Positions 19,052 through 29,475 of a stretch of 64,000 bases of DNA are shown piece after piece. The DNA lies in assembly GCF_001519055.1 (NCBI RefSeq), contig NZ_KQ954288.1, forward strand, positions 124,001 to 188,000. Direction: 5' to 3'. Made by a program: the position numbers and the translations under genes. The notes below the pieces were generated by a model that saw only the letters and a list, made by a program, of their open reading frames with translations, did no database searches and had not been told where the DNA came from. Source of the stretch: Novosphingobium sp. Fuku2-ISO-50 (GTDB taxonomy: Bacteria > Pseudomonadota > Alphaproteobacteria > Sphingomonadales > Sphingomonadaceae). Position 1 is the stretch's first letter, and every line of letters starts with the position of its first letter.

Positions 19052-21655
19052 ATGATGAAATCCAATCGTGCGCGCCGCTACGGCGCGGGGCTGATCACGC
19101 TGGGCCTGGCACTCGCCAACAGTCAGGCTTTCGCCCAATCGACCGGAACGCTCGATTTCGACAAGGAAATCGTCGTCACCGGCACTCACGACAAGCTGAC
19201 CAAAGGCATCGACGGGTTCGTCATTCCCGACACGTCGAAAGCCAAGGCCGAATTGAACCAGGCATTCATAGAGCATCAGGTGCCCGGCCAGTCGATCAAC
19301 GACATCATCAACTATCTGCCCGGCGTCAGCTTTCAGAACAACGATCCTTATGGCGGCGCCGGCGGCACACTGACCATTCGCGGCTTTGACGCATCGCGCA
19401 TTTCCGAAACCTTTGACGGCGTCACGCTCAACGACGACGGCAATTATGCGCTCTATGCGCAGGAACTGCTCGATACCGAAGTGATCGACAAGGTCACGGT
19501 GAACCTGGGCACCACCGACGTCGACAGCCCGACGTCGTCCGCTTCGGGCTCGACGGTCAATTTCACGTCGCACATGCCGACCGACGAGAAACATGCCAAA
19601 CTGGTCGCCTCGTTCGGCCCCGATCTCTATTACCGCGTATTCGGCATGGTCGACACCGGCGTGCTGAACGCATCGGGCACCAAGGCATGGTTTTCGGCGA
19701 GCAAGACCCAGAACGATTCGCCGTTCAACAACTACGGCCATATCCGCAAACACGAATTCAACGGCCGCATCTATCAGCCGCTGGCCCATGCGGGCGATTT
19801 CATCTCGCTCGCCGGGTTCTACGTGGTCCTGCGCAACAATTTCTCGGGCTCCGATCCGCTGTCGAACGTGCCATTGGCCAGCGATTCGGGCACCGGCTTT
19901 ACTTATTTCCCCGCCTCGACCGGCGCGGGCAGCTTTTACACCTATCAGCCCTGCTCGGTCGCGACCGGAACCAAGGGCGTGGCCGATACGAAGCCGAACG
20001 CGTGCGGCACGGCCTTTGACTATCGCGACAACCCGGCCAACCTGATGAACATCCGCGCGGCGATGAAGCTGACGCTCAGCGACAAGCTGACATTTACCTT
20101 CGATCCGTCCTACCAGTTCACCAAAGCCAATGGCGGCGGCACCACCGGCGCCTATGAATCGGGCTGCTACCTCATTGCGGGCAAGTGCCAGACCGCCGGG
20201 GCCACTTCGACGCCATCGGGAACGCCGCTTTATGGCTATATCAACGGCAGCTATTACATCGGCAGCGATCTCAACCACGATGGCGATGCCATCGACCGGG
20301 TGACCATGCTGGTGCCCAGCGAGACCAAGACGCACCGGGTCGCGGCAACGACCTCGCTGCGCTACGATGCCTCGCCGACGCAGACCATGCGCCTCGCTTA
20401 TGCCTTTGCCCGCTCCGACATCACGCAGTCGGGCGAAATGACCTTCATCGGCACCGATGGCGGCACGATCCAGCCGTTCCCGACCGAGACCCCGCTGCTC
20501 GATGCCTCGGGCAACGCGATCCAGAAGCGCGACACCGAATCGATCGCGATGCTCAATCAGGTCTCGGGCGAATATCGCGGCAAGTTCCTCGACAATCACC
20601 TGACCATCACGCTCGGCCTGCGCGTGCCGTTCCTCCACCGCGAGTTGCAGAACTATTGCTTTACGCGCAATTCCGGCGGCAGCGTCTCGTGCGTTTTCGG
20701 CGCCAGCCAGGCCGCCTATGCCGCAGCCTTCCCCTATGCATTGAGCACATCGGGCACGCCGAGCGGATCGGCCCTGCCGCAGACCCGCACGTATAACTAC
20801 AGCGCGGTGCTGCCCAATGCGGGGCTGACCTATATCCTGCCGGTCGGCGAAACGTTCTTCAATTATTCCAAGGGGTTTTCCGCGCCGCAGACGACCGCGC
20901 TGTATCAATCGTTCTATTTCCCGCAAGGGACGGCGGGCGCGCAGCCGGGGCCGGAAAAGACCGACAACTTCGATCTCGGCTGGCGCATCAACGGCCATGC
21001 CATCACCGCGCAAGTCGATTTGTGGTACACCCATTTCACCAACCGGCTCGGCCAGTCGTACAATCCGACCGAAGGCACCTCGATCTATTCGAACCTCGGC
21101 ACGGTCAATCGCTATGGCATCGACGCCGACCTCGCGTACCATATCAACGAGCACGCGACGGCGATGCTGTTTGGCTCCGGCCTGCATTCGAAGATCCAGG
21201 ACAACGTCATTTCGGGCGTCGGCACCTATCTCGCAACCGCCGGAAAGTTCGAATCGGGCGTTCCCGAATATACGTTCGGCGGGCGGCTGCAGGGCAATTA
21301 CGGCCCGGTCACTTTCGGCATTCAGGCCAAGCACACCGGCCCGCGCTTCGTGAACGATGAAAACCTGCCCTATACCTCGTCGGGCAATACCGGCGTTGTC
21401 GACGGCACCGTCGTCTACCCGGCCAAGACCCCGGCCTATACGCTGGTCGACCTCGACCTCCGCATGGCGCTGAGCGCGATCGGCCTGAACCAGGCCTCGT
21501 ATGTCCAGCTCAACGCCACCAACGTGTTCAACGAACATTACGTCGGCGGCTTCAGCGCGACGACCTCAACCACGCAGACGCTGACCGGCACATTGACCAA
21601 TGCCCAAGTCGGCGCCCCGCGCACGGTGATCGCAACGCTCGTGCTGGGCTTTTGA
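19052..21655 (+). CDS. TonB-dependent outer membrane receptor
   Basis: An outer-membrane 22-strand barrel importer energised by TonB-ExbBD, 867 residues. A Sec signal peptide ends at NSQAFAQ (about residue 29). The TonB box region is near residue 38 (KEIVVTGTH). The plug contains SINDIINYLPGVSF and GGTLTIRGFDASRISETFDG. The barrel ends in ATLVLGF with the terminal Phe needed for BamA recognition. The cargo (siderophore, vitamin, carbohydrate or peptide) cannot be told. The ATG at 19052 follows CAGGGGC by 7 bases. No regulator or inner-membrane transporter is adjacent, so it is probably monocistronic. Confidence 0.93.
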   Translation: MMKSNRARRYGAGLITLGLALANSQAFAQSTGTLDFDKEIVVTGTHDKLTKGIDGFVIPDTSKAKAELNQAFIEHQVPGQSINDIINYLPGVSFQNNDPYGGAGGTLTIRGFDASRISETFDGVTLNDDGNYALYAQELLDTEVIDKVTVNLGTTDVDSPTSSASGSTVNFTSHMPTDEKHAKLVASFGPDLYYRVFGMVDTGVLNASGTKAWFSASKTQNDSPFNNYGHIRKHEFNGRIYQPLAHAGDFISLAGFYVVLRNNFSGSDPLSNVPLASDSGTGFTYFPASTGAGSFYTYQPCSVATGTKGVADTKPNACGTAFDYRDNPANLMNIRAAMKLTLSDKLTFTFDPSYQFTKANGGGTTGAYESGCYLIAGKCQTAGATSTPSGTPLYGYINGSYYIGSDLNHDGDAIDRVTMLVPSETKTHRVAATTSLRYDASPTQTMRLAYAFARSDITQSGEMTFIGTDGGTIQPFPTETPLLDASGNAIQKRDTESIAMLNQVSGEYRGKFLDNHLTITLGLRVPFLHRELQNYCFTRNSGGSVSCVFGASQAAYAAAFPYALSTSGTPSGSALPQTRTYNYSAVLPNAGLTYILPVGETFFNYSKGFSAPQTTALYQSFYFPQGTAGAQPGPEKTDNFDLGWRINGHAITAQVDLWYTHFTNRLGQSYNPTEGTSIYSNLGTVNRYGIDADLAYHINEHATAMLFGSGLHSKIQDNVISGVGTYLATAGKFESGVPEYTFGGRLQGNYGPVTFGIQAKHTGPRFVNDENLPYTSSGNTGVVDGTVVYPAKTPAYTLVDLDLRMALSAIGLNQASYVQLNATNVFNEHYVGGFSATTSTTQTLTGTLTNAQVGAPRTVIATLVLGF

Positions 21656-21677
21656 TCGCCCTCATCGGGCAACACCA

Positions 21678-21722
21678 AAAAAAGGGGCGGCGATGCACCT
21701 GCATCGCCGCCCCTTTCCTTTT
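21678..21722. terminator. Bidirectional terminator between the TonB receptor and crotonase genes
   Basis: Perfect 14-bp stem GGGGCGGCGATGCA / TGCATCGCCGCCCC with an A-run before and T-rich sequence after. It serves both convergent genes. Confidence 0.9.
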
Positions 21723-21730
21723 CTGACGGA

Positions 21731-22501
21731 TTACTTGCCCTGCCAGTTGGGCTTGCGCTTTTCGGCAAAGGCGGCGGCGCCTTCGCGCGCGTCGGACGAG
21801 GTGAACACCGGCGCGATATAGGACGCCTGCTTGTCCCACATGTCGGCCTCGGTCCATTCGTGCGAATCGCGGATGATCGCCTTTGACGCGATCAGCGCAA
21901 GCGGGCCGTTTTCGGCAACGCGCGCGGCCAGGGCCTTGGCCGCGCCAAGCGAAGCGCCCTCGCTGATCTGGTTGACAAAGCCCAGTTCATAGGCGCGCTG
22001 CGCCGTGATGAAATCGCCGGTCAGCGCCAGTTCCATGGCAATGCGCGGCGGGATCTGGCGCGGCAGCTTGATCAACCCGCCGGCGGCTGCGGCAAGCCCG
22101 CGCTTGGCTTCGGGAATGCCGAACCGGGCGGCTGCACTCGCCACGATCAGGTCGCACGACAGCGCCAGTTCCATCCCGCCGGCCAGCGCATAGCCATCGA
22201 CTGCCGCAATGATCGGCTTTTTCGGCGTCCACTGCGACAGTCCGCCAAAGCCGCGCCCCGGAATCGAGGGCGACTCGCCGCGCAGAAAGCCCTTGAGATC
22301 CATCCCCGAACAGAACGTGCCGCCTGCCCCGGTCAGGATCGCGCAGCGCAAATCGGCCTCGGCATCGAGCCGGTCCATCGCGGCGGCGATGCCTTCGGCT
22401 GCGGCCTTGTTCATCGCGTTCTTGGCTTCGGGGCGGTTGATCGTGACAATCAGGACATTGCCGTCAACTTCTGTCAGAACTTCGGGGGCAGTTTCACTCA
22501 T
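21731..22501 (-). CDS. Enoyl-CoA hydratase/isomerase (crotonase) family protein
   Basis: A 256-residue crotonase-fold enzyme acting on an acyl-CoA, probably hydrating 2-enoyl-CoA in beta-oxidation or a related degradation. Motifs: TINRPEAKNAMN, the oxyanion-hole segment GGTFCSGMDLKGF, AVDGYALAGGMELALSCDL and FGIPEAKRGLAAAAGG with the catalytic-region Glu. The ATG at 22501 has GGAGGA 4 bases upstream. The promoter region has a perfect inverted repeat (22517-22534), possibly an operator. Exact substrate unknown. Confidence 0.88.
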   Translation of the reverse strand: MSETAPEVLTEVDGNVLIVTINRPEAKNAMNKAAAEGIAAAMDRLDAEADLRCAILTGAGGTFCSGMDLKGFLRGESPSIPGRGFGGLSQWTPKKPIIAAVDGYALAGGMELALSCDLIVASAAARFGIPEAKRGLAAAAGGLIKLPRQIPPRIAMELALTGDFITAQRAYELGFVNQISEGASLGAAKALAARVAENGPLALIASKAIIRDSHEWTEADMWDKQASYIAPVFTSSDAREGAAAFAEKRKPNWQGK

Positions 22502-22516
22502 CGCATCCTCCAAACG

Positions 22517-22534
22517 CTTAATCGCTTGATTAAG
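22517..22534. promoter_or_regulatory. Perfect palindrome upstream of the crotonase gene, possible operator
   Basis: CTTAATC-GCTT-GATTAAG, two 7-bp arms with a 4-base spacer, 16 bp before the crotonase start codon and AT-rich in a GC-rich context. A TetR- or MarR-type site is plausible, but no regulator gene is adjacent. Confidence 0.5.
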
Positions 22535-22769
22535 TTCTAGGCAGGACAGGCGTCCCCTGTCCAGCCTTCTTGCATATCGCCGCCTTGCGCCTAGGCAAAA
22601 GGTCGCAAGAAAGCGTCGCGCGCGCCGCCTTGCGCGCAACGCCGCACCTGCTAAGGGACGTTCCACAGAGTCTGCCTGCGTTTTTCGCCCTTGGGCGTCC
22701 GGCGCAGCGGGCCCCCGATTACTCCCCAACCAGGGCCAACTCCCCTACCCAGGAAGGCAAAGCACCCTC

Positions 22770-23993
22770 ATGGCGAAGATCAAGGTGAAAAACCCGGTCG
22801 TCGAACTCGACGGCGACGAAATGACCCGCATCATCTGGCAATGGATCCGCGAGCGGCTCATTCTCCCCTACCTCGACATCGATCTCAAGTACTACGACTT
22901 GTCGGTCGAGAAGCGCGACGAGACCAGCGACCAGATCACCATCGATTCGGCCAATGCGATCAAGAAGTATGGCGTCGGCGTCAAATGCGCCACGATCACG
23001 CCTGACGAAGCGCGCGTCGAGGAATTCCACCTCAAGAAAATGTGGAAGTCGCCCAACGGCACGATCCGCAACATTCTGGGCGGCGTCGTCTTCCGCGAAC
23101 CGATCGTGATCCAGAATGTGCCCCGGCTGGTTCCGGGCTGGACCGACCCGATCGTGGTCGGACGCCATGCCTTTGGCGACCAGTACAAGGCGACCGACAC
23201 GCTGATCCCGGGCCCGGGCAAGCTGCGCCTCGTGTGGGACGGCGAAAACGGCGAAAAGATCGATCTCGACGTGTTCGATTTCCCGAGCGCGGGCGTCGCC
23301 ATGGCGATGTACAACCTCGACGATTCGATCCGCGATTTCGCCCGCGCCAGCTTCAACTATGGCCTCGACCTCGGCTGGCCGGTCTACCTGTCGACCAAGA
23401 ACACGATCCTCAAGGCCTATGACGGCCGCTTCAAGGATCTGTTCCAGGAAGTGTTCGACACCGAAGGCTTCAAGGAAAAGTTCGAAGCTGCCGGAATCAT
23501 CTATCAGCACCGCCTGATCGACGACATGGTCGCTTCCGCGCTCAAGTGGTCTGGCAAGTTCGTCTGGGCTTGCAAGAACTATGACGGCGACGTGCAGTCG
23601 GACATTGTGGCGCAGGGCTTTGGCTCGCTCGGCCTGATGACCTCCGTGCTGATGAGCCCCGATGGCAAGACCATCGAAGCCGAAGCAGCCCACGGCACCG
23701 TCACCCGCCACTATCGCCAGCACCAGCAGGGCAAGCAGACCTCGACCAACCCGATTGCGTCGATCTTTGCCTGGACCCGCGCGCTCATCTATCGCGGTCG
23801 TTTCGACGAGACCCCGGAAGTGGTGAAGTTCGCCGAAACGCTCGAACGCGTGTGCATCGCCACGGTCGAAAGCGGCAAGATGACCAAGGATCTCGCGATC
23901 CTCATCGGCCCCAACCAGCCGTGGATGACGACCGAGCAGTTCTTCGAAGCGATCGTCGAAAACCTCGAAACCGAAATGAAGACCTGGGCCTAA
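22770..23993 (+). CDS. icd: Isocitrate dehydrogenase, NADP-dependent, homodimeric type
   Basis: Converts isocitrate to 2-oxoglutarate and CO2 with NADP+ in the TCA cycle. The 407-residue length and [17 protein letters not shown] at the N-terminus are of the eukaryotic-like dimeric class. [17 protein letters not shown] carries the substrate-binding Ser/Arg region, [20 protein letters not shown] the metal-binding Asp, and [18 protein letters not shown] the NADP-specific segment. Isocitrate lyase, the competing glyoxylate-shunt enzyme, is encoded at the right end of the window. A strong terminator follows. Confidence 0.96.
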   Translation: MAKIKVKNPVVELDGDEMTRIIWQWIRERLILPYLDIDLKYYDLSVEKRDETSDQITIDSANAIKKYGVGVKCATITPDEARVEEFHLKKMWKSPNGTIRNILGGVVFREPIVIQNVPRLVPGWTDPIVVGRHAFGDQYKATDTLIPGPGKLRLVWDGENGEKIDLDVFDFPSAGVAMAMYNLDDSIRDFARASFNYGLDLGWPVYLSTKNTILKAYDGRFKDLFQEVFDTEGFKEKFEAAGIIYQHRLIDDMVASALKWSGKFVWACKNYDGDVQSDIVAQGFGSLGLMTSVLMSPDGKTIEAEAAHGTVTRHYRQHQQGKQTSTNPIASIFAWTRALIYRGRFDETPEVVKFAETLERVCIATVESGKMTKDLAILIGPNQPWMTTEQFFEAIVENLETEMKTWA

Positions 23994-24011
23994 GCCTTCT
24001 GATCTTCAGTC

Positions 24012-24050
24012 AAAAAAGGGGGCCCCGGATGCATTCCGGGGCCCCTTTTT
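24012..24050. terminator. Bidirectional terminator between icd and the alcohol dehydrogenase gene
   Basis: An 11-bp stem GGGGCCCCGGA / TCCGGGGCCCC with loop TGCAT, flanked by a run of A and TTTTT. It is placed between convergent genes. Confidence 0.9.
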
Positions 24051-24066
24051 CGTCAGGTCCGGCAGG

Positions 24067-25098
24067 TCATCCCGCCATATCGAGCACGACGCGCCCTTCG
24101 ATCGTGCCCTTGTGCATGCGATCGAAAATCGTGTTGATGTCTTCGAGCCGGGCTGTCTCGATCGTCGCACGCACTTTCCCGGCAGCGGCGAAATCGATCG
24201 ATTCCTGCAAATCGAGCCGCGTGCCGACAATCGAACCGCGCACCGTGATCCCTTCCAGCACGACATCAAAGATCGGCAGCCCGAATTCCCCCGGCGGCAA
24301 GCCGTTGAGCGCCACCGTCCCGCCGCGCGCGACCATGTCGATCGCCTGACGGAAGGCCGTCGTACCGACCGCCGTAACCAGCACGCCCTGCGCCCCGCCG
24401 CCCGTCGCGCGGCGAATGGCCTTGCCCGGATCTTCATGCAGCGCGTTGACGGTGACCACCGCGCCCAGCTTGCGCGCCAGAGCGAGCTTGGCGTCATCGA
24501 TGTCGACCGCCGCGACATTCAGCCCCATCGCCAGCGCATATTGCACGGCCATGTGGCCCAGCCCGCCGATCCCCGAAATGACCACCCAGTCGCCCGGCTT
24601 GGTATCGGTGACTTTCAGCCCCTTGTAGACAGTCACCCCGGCGCAGAGAATCGGCGCGATCTGCTGAAACGAAATGTTCGCCGGCAAATGTCCGACATAG
24701 TCGGGATCGGCGACGACATATTCGGCGAAGCTGCCATTGACCGAATAGCCGGTGTTGAGCTGGCTTTCGCACAGCGTTTCCCACCCGCCGAGGCAATGGC
24801 GGCAATGACCGCAGGCCGTGTAGAGCCAAGGCACGCCGACCCGGTCCCCCTCTTTCACATGCTTTACCCCGGCGCCCACACCGGAAACGAAGCCGACGCC
24901 TTCATGGCCGGGAATGAACGGCGGCACCGGCTTGACCGGCCAGTCGCCGCAGGCGGCATGAAGGTCGGTATGGCATACGCCAGAGGCCTGAATCGCGACC
25001 TGAATCTGGCCGGGGCCGGGCGTGGGGATCGCAACGTCCTCAATCACCAGCGGCTTGCCGAATTCTCGAACAACGGCAGCTTTCATCGTCTGGGCCAT
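24067..25098 (-). CDS. adhP: Zinc-dependent alcohol dehydrogenase, AdhP type
   Basis: Oxidises primary alcohols or reduces aldehydes with NAD(H). The 343-residue protein has catalytic-zinc ligands in [11 protein letters not shown] and [16 protein letters not shown], four structural-zinc cysteines in [15 protein letters not shown], and the Rossmann motif [15 protein letters not shown]. All match the AdhP/ADH-I group. It is the last gene of a minus-strand run, 168 bp downstream of alaS, which ends in its own hairpin, so it likely has a separate promoter. Confidence 0.93.
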   Translation of the reverse strand: MAQTMKAAVVREFGKPLVIEDVAIPTPGPGQIQVAIQASGVCHTDLHAACGDWPVKPVPPFIPGHEGVGFVSGVGAGVKHVKEGDRVGVPWLYTACGHCRHCLGGWETLCESQLNTGYSVNGSFAEYVVADPDYVGHLPANISFQQIAPILCAGVTVYKGLKVTDTKPGDWVVISGIGGLGHMAVQYALAMGLNVAAVDIDDAKLALARKLGAVVTVNALHEDPGKAIRRATGGGAQGVLVTAVGTTAFRQAIDMVARGGTVALNGLPPGEFGLPIFDVVLEGITVRGSIVGTRLDLQESIDFAAAGKVRATIETARLEDINTIFDRMHKGTIEGRVVLDMAG

Positions 25099-25233
25099 GC
25101 GCCACCTCCTGCAAGCGGGCGCGCACTATCAACGCCCGTCTGCAAAATGCCCAAAGGCCCGCACACCGGCATTGCGCTGAATCAAGATGCCACTGATCCA
25201 GCGGGAACATCCACCTTTTCAGATGCTTGTGGC

Positions 25234-25265
25234 AAAACCATGCCCCCGGCTTTCACCGGGGCATG
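25234..25265 (-). terminator. Intrinsic terminator of alaS
   Basis: Inverted repeat CATGCCCCCGG / CCGGGGCATG with one bulged base, starting 2 bases after the alaS stop. On the minus strand it is followed by GGTTTTG. Confidence 0.65.
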
Positions 25266-25266
25266 A

Positions 25267-27924
25267 TCAGCCGGCCATAACCGCCCGCACTGCGTCAAGC
25301 GCAGCCGCCGCGCTGGCACCATCAGGCCCGCCGCCTTGCGCCATGTCGGGTCGACCGCCGCCGCCCTTGCCGCCAAGCGCCGCAACGCCCGCCCGCACGA
25401 GATCGACCGCGCTGACTTTGCCGGTCAGGTCGTCGGTCACGGCGGCGGCGATGCTCGCCTTGCCGTCATTGACCGCGATGATCACCGCCACGCCGGATTC
25501 GAGCCTCTGCTTGGCCTGATCGAGCAGCCCGCGCAGTTCCTTGGGATCGAGCCCATCGAGCACTTGCCCGGCAAATTTGATGCCGCCGATGTCCTCGTCC
25601 GCGCTCACCGCGCCGCCAGTGCCGCCACCGAGCGCGAGCGCCTTTTTGGCCTCGGCCAGTTCGCGTTCGAGTTTGCGCCGTTCATCGAGCAGCGCGGCGA
25701 CGCGCGCTTCGACATCATCGGGCGTGGTGCGCAACAGGCTGGCGGTGTGCTTCAACGCTTCCTCGCGCGCGACCAGCCAGCTGCGCGCGCCTTCGCCGGT
25801 CAGCGCCTCGATCCGGCGCACGCCCGATGACACCGCCGATTCGGACACGATGCGAAACACGCCGATATCGCCCAGCGCGCGGACATGGGTGCCCCCGCAC
25901 AATTCGAGCGAATAGGCGCCCGCCCCGGTGCCGCCCGCCCCGGTCGTTCCCATGGTCAACACGCGCACTTCATCGCCGTACTTTTCGCCAAACAGCGCCA
26001 TCGCACCGGCTTCGATCGCTTCATCGGGAGTCATCAACCGGGTTGTGACCGGGCTGTTGCCGCGAATTTGCGCGTTTACTTCGGCCTCGACCACCGCAAT
26101 GTCTTCGTTCGTCAACGCGACCGGCTGCGAAAAGTCAAAGCGCAGCCGTTCGGCGGCAACTTGCGACCCTTTTTGCGTGACATGCCCGCCCAAGCGGTTG
26201 CGCAGCGCCTGGTGCAGCAAATGCGTCGCCGAATGGTTGGCACGCAAGGCGTCGCGACGGGTTTGGTCGATCGCAAGCCGCACCACATCCCCGACGCGGA
26301 TCGTGCCCTCCTCGATCACACCGATATGGGCGTGGAGCTTGCCCAGCGGCTTTTGGGTATCGCTCACGGCAATCGCCAGCCCGGCGGCTGCAATCGTGCC
26401 GGTATCGCCCTGCTGCCCGCCGGATTCGCCGTAGAACGGCGTCTGGTTGGTGATCACCGTCACCGCTTCACCGGCACGCGCCTCGATGGCTTCGCGGCCG
26501 TCGATGACCAGCGCGACGACCTGCGCCTCGCCCGTGGTGGCGGTATAGCCGGTAAATTCGGTCGCGCCGACGCGTTCGGCAATGTCAAACCACACTTCGC
26601 CGTCGGCAGTCTGGCCCGAACCCTTCCACGCGGCGCGCGCGGCAGCCTTTTGCTGCGCCATGGCCGCGTCAAACCCGTCGCGATCGACGGAAATCCCGCG
26701 TGCGCGCAAGGCGTCTTCGGTCAGGTCATAGGGAAAGCCGAACGTGTCATAGAGCTTGAACGCCGTTTCACCGGGCAATGCGGCGCCCTCGCCCAGCCCC
26801 AGCGTCGCTTCGTCGAGCAGCTTGAGCCCGTTGGCCAGAGTCTGGCGAAAGCGGGTTTCCTCGCGCTCAAGCACTTCCTCGATCAGCGCGCGCGCGCGCC
26901 CCAATTCGGGGTATGCGGCGCCCATCTCAGTGATCAGCGCCGGGACCAGGCGGTGAATCAGCGGCTCTTTCGCGCCGAGCAAGTGTGCATGGCGCATGGC
27001 GCGGCGCATGATGCGGCGCAGGACATAGCCGCGCCCTTCGTTCGACGGCAGCACGCCATCGGCCAGAAGGAAGCTCGACGAACGCAGATGGTCGGCAATG
27101 ACGCGATGGCTGGCGCGATGCGCGCCTTCGGCCTTGACCCCGGTCAGCGCTTCGCTCGCCGCAATCAGCGCACGGAACGTGTCGATGTCATAATTGTCGT
27201 GCTGCCCCTGCATCACCGCCGCGATGCGTTCGAGCCCCATGCCGGTATCGATGCTCGGATGCGGCAGATTGCCCGTGATTTCGCCCGCAGTCTGTTCAAA
27301 CTGCATGAACACGAGATTCCAGATCTCGATGAAGCGGTCGCCGTCTTCCTCCGGCGATCCCGGAGGGCCGCCCCAGATGTCGGGACCATGGTCATAGAAA
27401 ATTTCCGAGCACGGGCCGCATGGGCCGTCATCGCCCATTGCCCAGAAATTGTCCTTGGTGGCGATGCGGATGATGCGGTCTTCGGACAGGCCCGCAATCT
27501 TTTGCCACAGGCCAAAGGCTTCGTCGTCGGTGTGATAGACTGTGACGAGCAGCTTGTCCTTGGGCAGGCCCCATTCGCGCGTCAGCAAGGTCCAGGCATG
27601 GGTGATCGCCTGTTCCTTGAAATAGTCGCCAAACGAGAAATTCCCGAGCATTTCAAAGAAGGTATGATGCCGCGCGGTATAGCCGACATTGTCGAGATCG
27701 TTGTGCTTGCCCCCGGCTCGGACGCATTTCTGCGACGACGTCGCGCGCGGCGTGTCGCGCGTTTCCAGACCCGTAAAGACGTTCTTGAACGGGACCATGC
27801 CCGCATTGGTGAACATCAGCGTCGGGTCGTTATAAGGGACAAGCGGCGCCGAAGGCACCACTTCGTGCCCATGCGAGCCGAAATAGTCGAGAAAGGACCG
27901 GCGGATTTCGTTCGTCGAAGTCAT
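25267..27924 (-). CDS. alaS: Alanyl-tRNA synthetase
   Basis: Charges tRNA-Ala with alanine in the cytoplasm. The 885-residue length is standard. In order: class II catalytic domain starting [15 protein letters not shown] with [19 protein letters not shown]; the tRNA-recognition helical domain; the editing domain with the [12 protein letters not shown] zinc motif and the later Cys/His pair in [14 protein letters not shown]; and a C-terminal C-Ala domain with the coiled coil [13 protein letters not shown] and a Gly-rich end. The ATG at 27924 aligns with the normal family start; there is no obvious Shine-Dalgarno. recA lies about 5 kb upstream on the same strand; recA and alaS are frequent neighbours in alphaproteobacteria. 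Confidence 0.97.
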   Translation of the reverse strand: MTSTNEIRRSFLDYFGSHGHEVVPSAPLVPYNDPTLMFTNAGMVPFKNVFTGLETRDTPRATSSQKCVRAGGKHNDLDNVGYTARHHTFFEMLGNFSFGDYFKEQAITHAWTLLTREWGLPKDKLLVTVYHTDDEAFGLWQKIAGLSEDRIIRIATKDNFWAMGDDGPCGPCSEIFYDHGPDIWGGPPGSPEEDGDRFIEIWNLVFMQFEQTAGEITGNLPHPSIDTGMGLERIAAVMQGQHDNYDIDTFRALIAASEALTGVKAEGAHRASHRVIADHLRSSSFLLADGVLPSNEGRGYVLRRIMRRAMRHAHLLGAKEPLIHRLVPALITEMGAAYPELGRARALIEEVLEREETRFRQTLANGLKLLDEATLGLGEGAALPGETAFKLYDTFGFPYDLTEDALRARGISVDRDGFDAAMAQQKAAARAAWKGSGQTADGEVWFDIAERVGATEFTGYTATTGEAQVVALVIDGREAIEARAGEAVTVITNQTPFYGESGGQQGDTGTIAAAGLAIAVSDTQKPLGKLHAHIGVIEEGTIRVGDVVRLAIDQTRRDALRANHSATHLLHQALRNRLGGHVTQKGSQVAAERLRFDFSQPVALTNEDIAVVEAEVNAQIRGNSPVTTRLMTPDEAIEAGAMALFGEKYGDEVRVLTMGTTGAGGTGAGAYSLELCGGTHVRALGDIGVFRIVSESAVSSGVRRIEALTGEGARSWLVAREEALKHTASLLRTTPDDVEARVAALLDERRKLERELAEAKKALALGGGTGGAVSADEDIGGIKFAGQVLDGLDPKELRGLLDQAKQRLESGVAVIIAVNDGKASIAAAVTDDLTGKVSAVDLVRAGVAALGGKGGGGRPDMAQGGGPDGASAAAALDAVRAVMAG

Positions 27925-27968
27925 GGGAGTTGCGATTAGGCGAGCATTCGCGCCCAAACAAGCGGGTT

Positions 27969-28793
27969 TCAGCGATCAGAGCGATCGGAAGTTGCACGAA
28001 CGATCCACGCCGCCGCCGGAAAGGCCACCACGCCGCCCTGCAGATGCCGTTCGAGCACCCCCGCCATCGCCGCCTGCATGGCGGCGCGCGCCGGATTATC
28101 GAGCGCCGCCAATCGCGCCGCCACCGGTCCGATACGCGAAAAGAACCCGATCGCATCAGCCACCGGATCGTCCCCGCCCCCGGCAACATACTGGAAATCG
28201 ACCGGCGTAAAAGTCGCATCGCGCCACCCCGACAGGCAGCATTCGACGTGCGCCGGATCGGCAAAGGCAAACGGCCCTGCGGGAAAGCGAATCACCGGCT
28301 CGGGCTCAAGCGCCGGAAACAGGTCCGCAAAGACCCGCGCCCAGAGGTTTTCCCGAGGGGATCGGAAACAGCTGAACACCATGCGCGCAGCCGGCGCGGC
28401 CATCGCGGCAAGATGGCGAAACACGGCGGGCGGATCGGCAAAGAACATCACGCCATGGCGGCTGACCAGCAAATCGGGCTGCCCATCGGGATCGACGAAT
28501 GCCCCCGCATCGGCATGATGAAACACCGCCCCGCCGACCGAACGCGCCCGCGCCGCCGCGATCAGATCGCCCGATACATCGACACCGACGACCCGCGCCC
28601 CGGGCCGCATCGCCGCGACGGCCAGCGACAGCTCGCCCGCCCCGCACCCCAGATCGAGCACGCGCTCGCCCGGCTCGTCTGCAATCGCCGACAACAGATG
28701 CGGCGTCAGCCCGGCGAAGCTGCGATCCGTCCGCCGCCATTCATCCGCCCATGCGCGCCCGACGCGCGCCTGCCATTCGCTGCCCGTTGTCAT
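27969..28793 (-). CDS. Class I SAM-dependent methyltransferase
   Basis: A 274-residue methyltransferase of unknown substrate. The SAM-binding motif [16 protein letters not shown] (about residues 46-61) and the post-motif [16 protein letters not shown] show a Rossmann-like class I fold. [20 protein letters not shown] corresponds to the later motifs of the UbiE/COQ5-like group. Its ATG overlaps the stop codon of the upstream GST gene by 4 bp (ATGA), so the two are translationally coupled. It precedes alaS by 44 bp. Confidence 0.85.
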   Translation of the reverse strand: MTTGSEWQARVGRAWADEWRRTDRSFAGLTPHLLSAIADEPGERVLDLGCGAGELSLAVAAMRPGARVVGVDVSGDLIAAARARSVGGAVFHHADAGAFVDPDGQPDLLVSRHGVMFFADPPAVFRHLAAMAAPAARMVFSCFRSPRENLWARVFADLFPALEPEPVIRFPAGPFAFADPAHVECCLSGWRDATFTPVDFQYVAGGGDDPVADAIGFFSRIGPVAARLAALDNPARAAMQAAMAGVLERHLQGGVVAFPAAAWIVRATSDRSDR

Positions 28794-29416
28794 GATCCGA
28801 AATAGGCCCCGCCCTTGGCCCGCGCGCGCTGCCACGCCGGGCGGGCATGAATGCTCTCGACAAATGCGGCCAGCTTCGGCCAGGCGTCCGCCCCGCCCTG
28901 CATCACCGCGATTTCCGCCGGAAAGCTGAGCATGACATCGGCCCCGGTCCAGTCGTCGCCGACGAAATGGCCCGAAGGCCGCAGGATCGCTTCGAGATAG
29001 CCGAAATGCGCCGCAAGCTGTTCATCGATCCGCGGCTTGAGCGGCGCTCCACCCTCGCCGAGCCGCCCGACGTAAAGGTTCAGCAGGATCGGCGTCATCG
29101 CCGAGCCTTCGGCAAAATGCATCAGCTCCAGATGGCGCAGCGCATCGTCGCTGCCCGGTGCCGGCAACCAGGCGCCCTTGCCATAACGCTCGCACAAGAC
29201 CTGCACGATCGCGCCCGATTCCTCGATCACCCGGCCATCGATTTCGAGCAGCGGCGATTTGCCCAGCGGATGTACCGCCTTCAATTCGGGCGGGGCCAGA
29301 TTGGTGACCGCATCGCGGCTATAATGCCGGATTTCATAGGGCACGCCCAATTCTTCGAGCAGCCACAGCACCCGCTGCGATCGGCTGTTGTTCAGATGGT
29401 GGACGACGATTCCCAT
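28790..29416 (-). CDS. Glutathione S-transferase
   Basis: A cytosolic GST of 208 residues. The N-terminal thioredoxin-like domain begins MGIVVHHLNNSRSQRVLWLL, with the Ser of SRSQ in the usual active-site position. HPLGKSPLLEIDGRVIEESG contains the cis-Pro and the Glu-Ser glutathione-binding pair. The C-terminal all-helical domain includes FVGDDWTGADVMLSFP. The ATG at 29416 has a GAGAGGA ribosome binding site 10 bases upstream. It is coupled to the methyltransferase by an ATGA overlap. Detoxification is the generic inference. Confidence 0.9.
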   Translation of the reverse strand: MGIVVHHLNNSRSQRVLWLLEELGVPYEIRHYSRDAVTNLAPPELKAVHPLGKSPLLEIDGRVIEESGAIVQVLCERYGKGAWLPAPGSDDALRHLELMHFAEGSAMTPILLNLYVGRLGEGGAPLKPRIDEQLAAHFGYLEAILRPSGHFVGDDWTGADVMLSFPAEIAVMQGGADAWPKLAAFVESIHARPAWQRARAKGGAYFGS

Positions 29417-29475
29417 GATCCGGCTATCCTCTCGCGCCTTTGTCAAACGCAGCAGAGCCCGGTTGCATCACAGCG

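Noticed and set aside
18968..21538. An 856-codon open frame on the minus strand.
   Set aside because: It mirrors the TonB receptor gene, has biased Arg/Gly/Asp composition, and shows no domain motif.
25885..27939. A 684-codon plus-strand open frame.
   Set aside because: It is the complement of alaS with no recognisable protein features.
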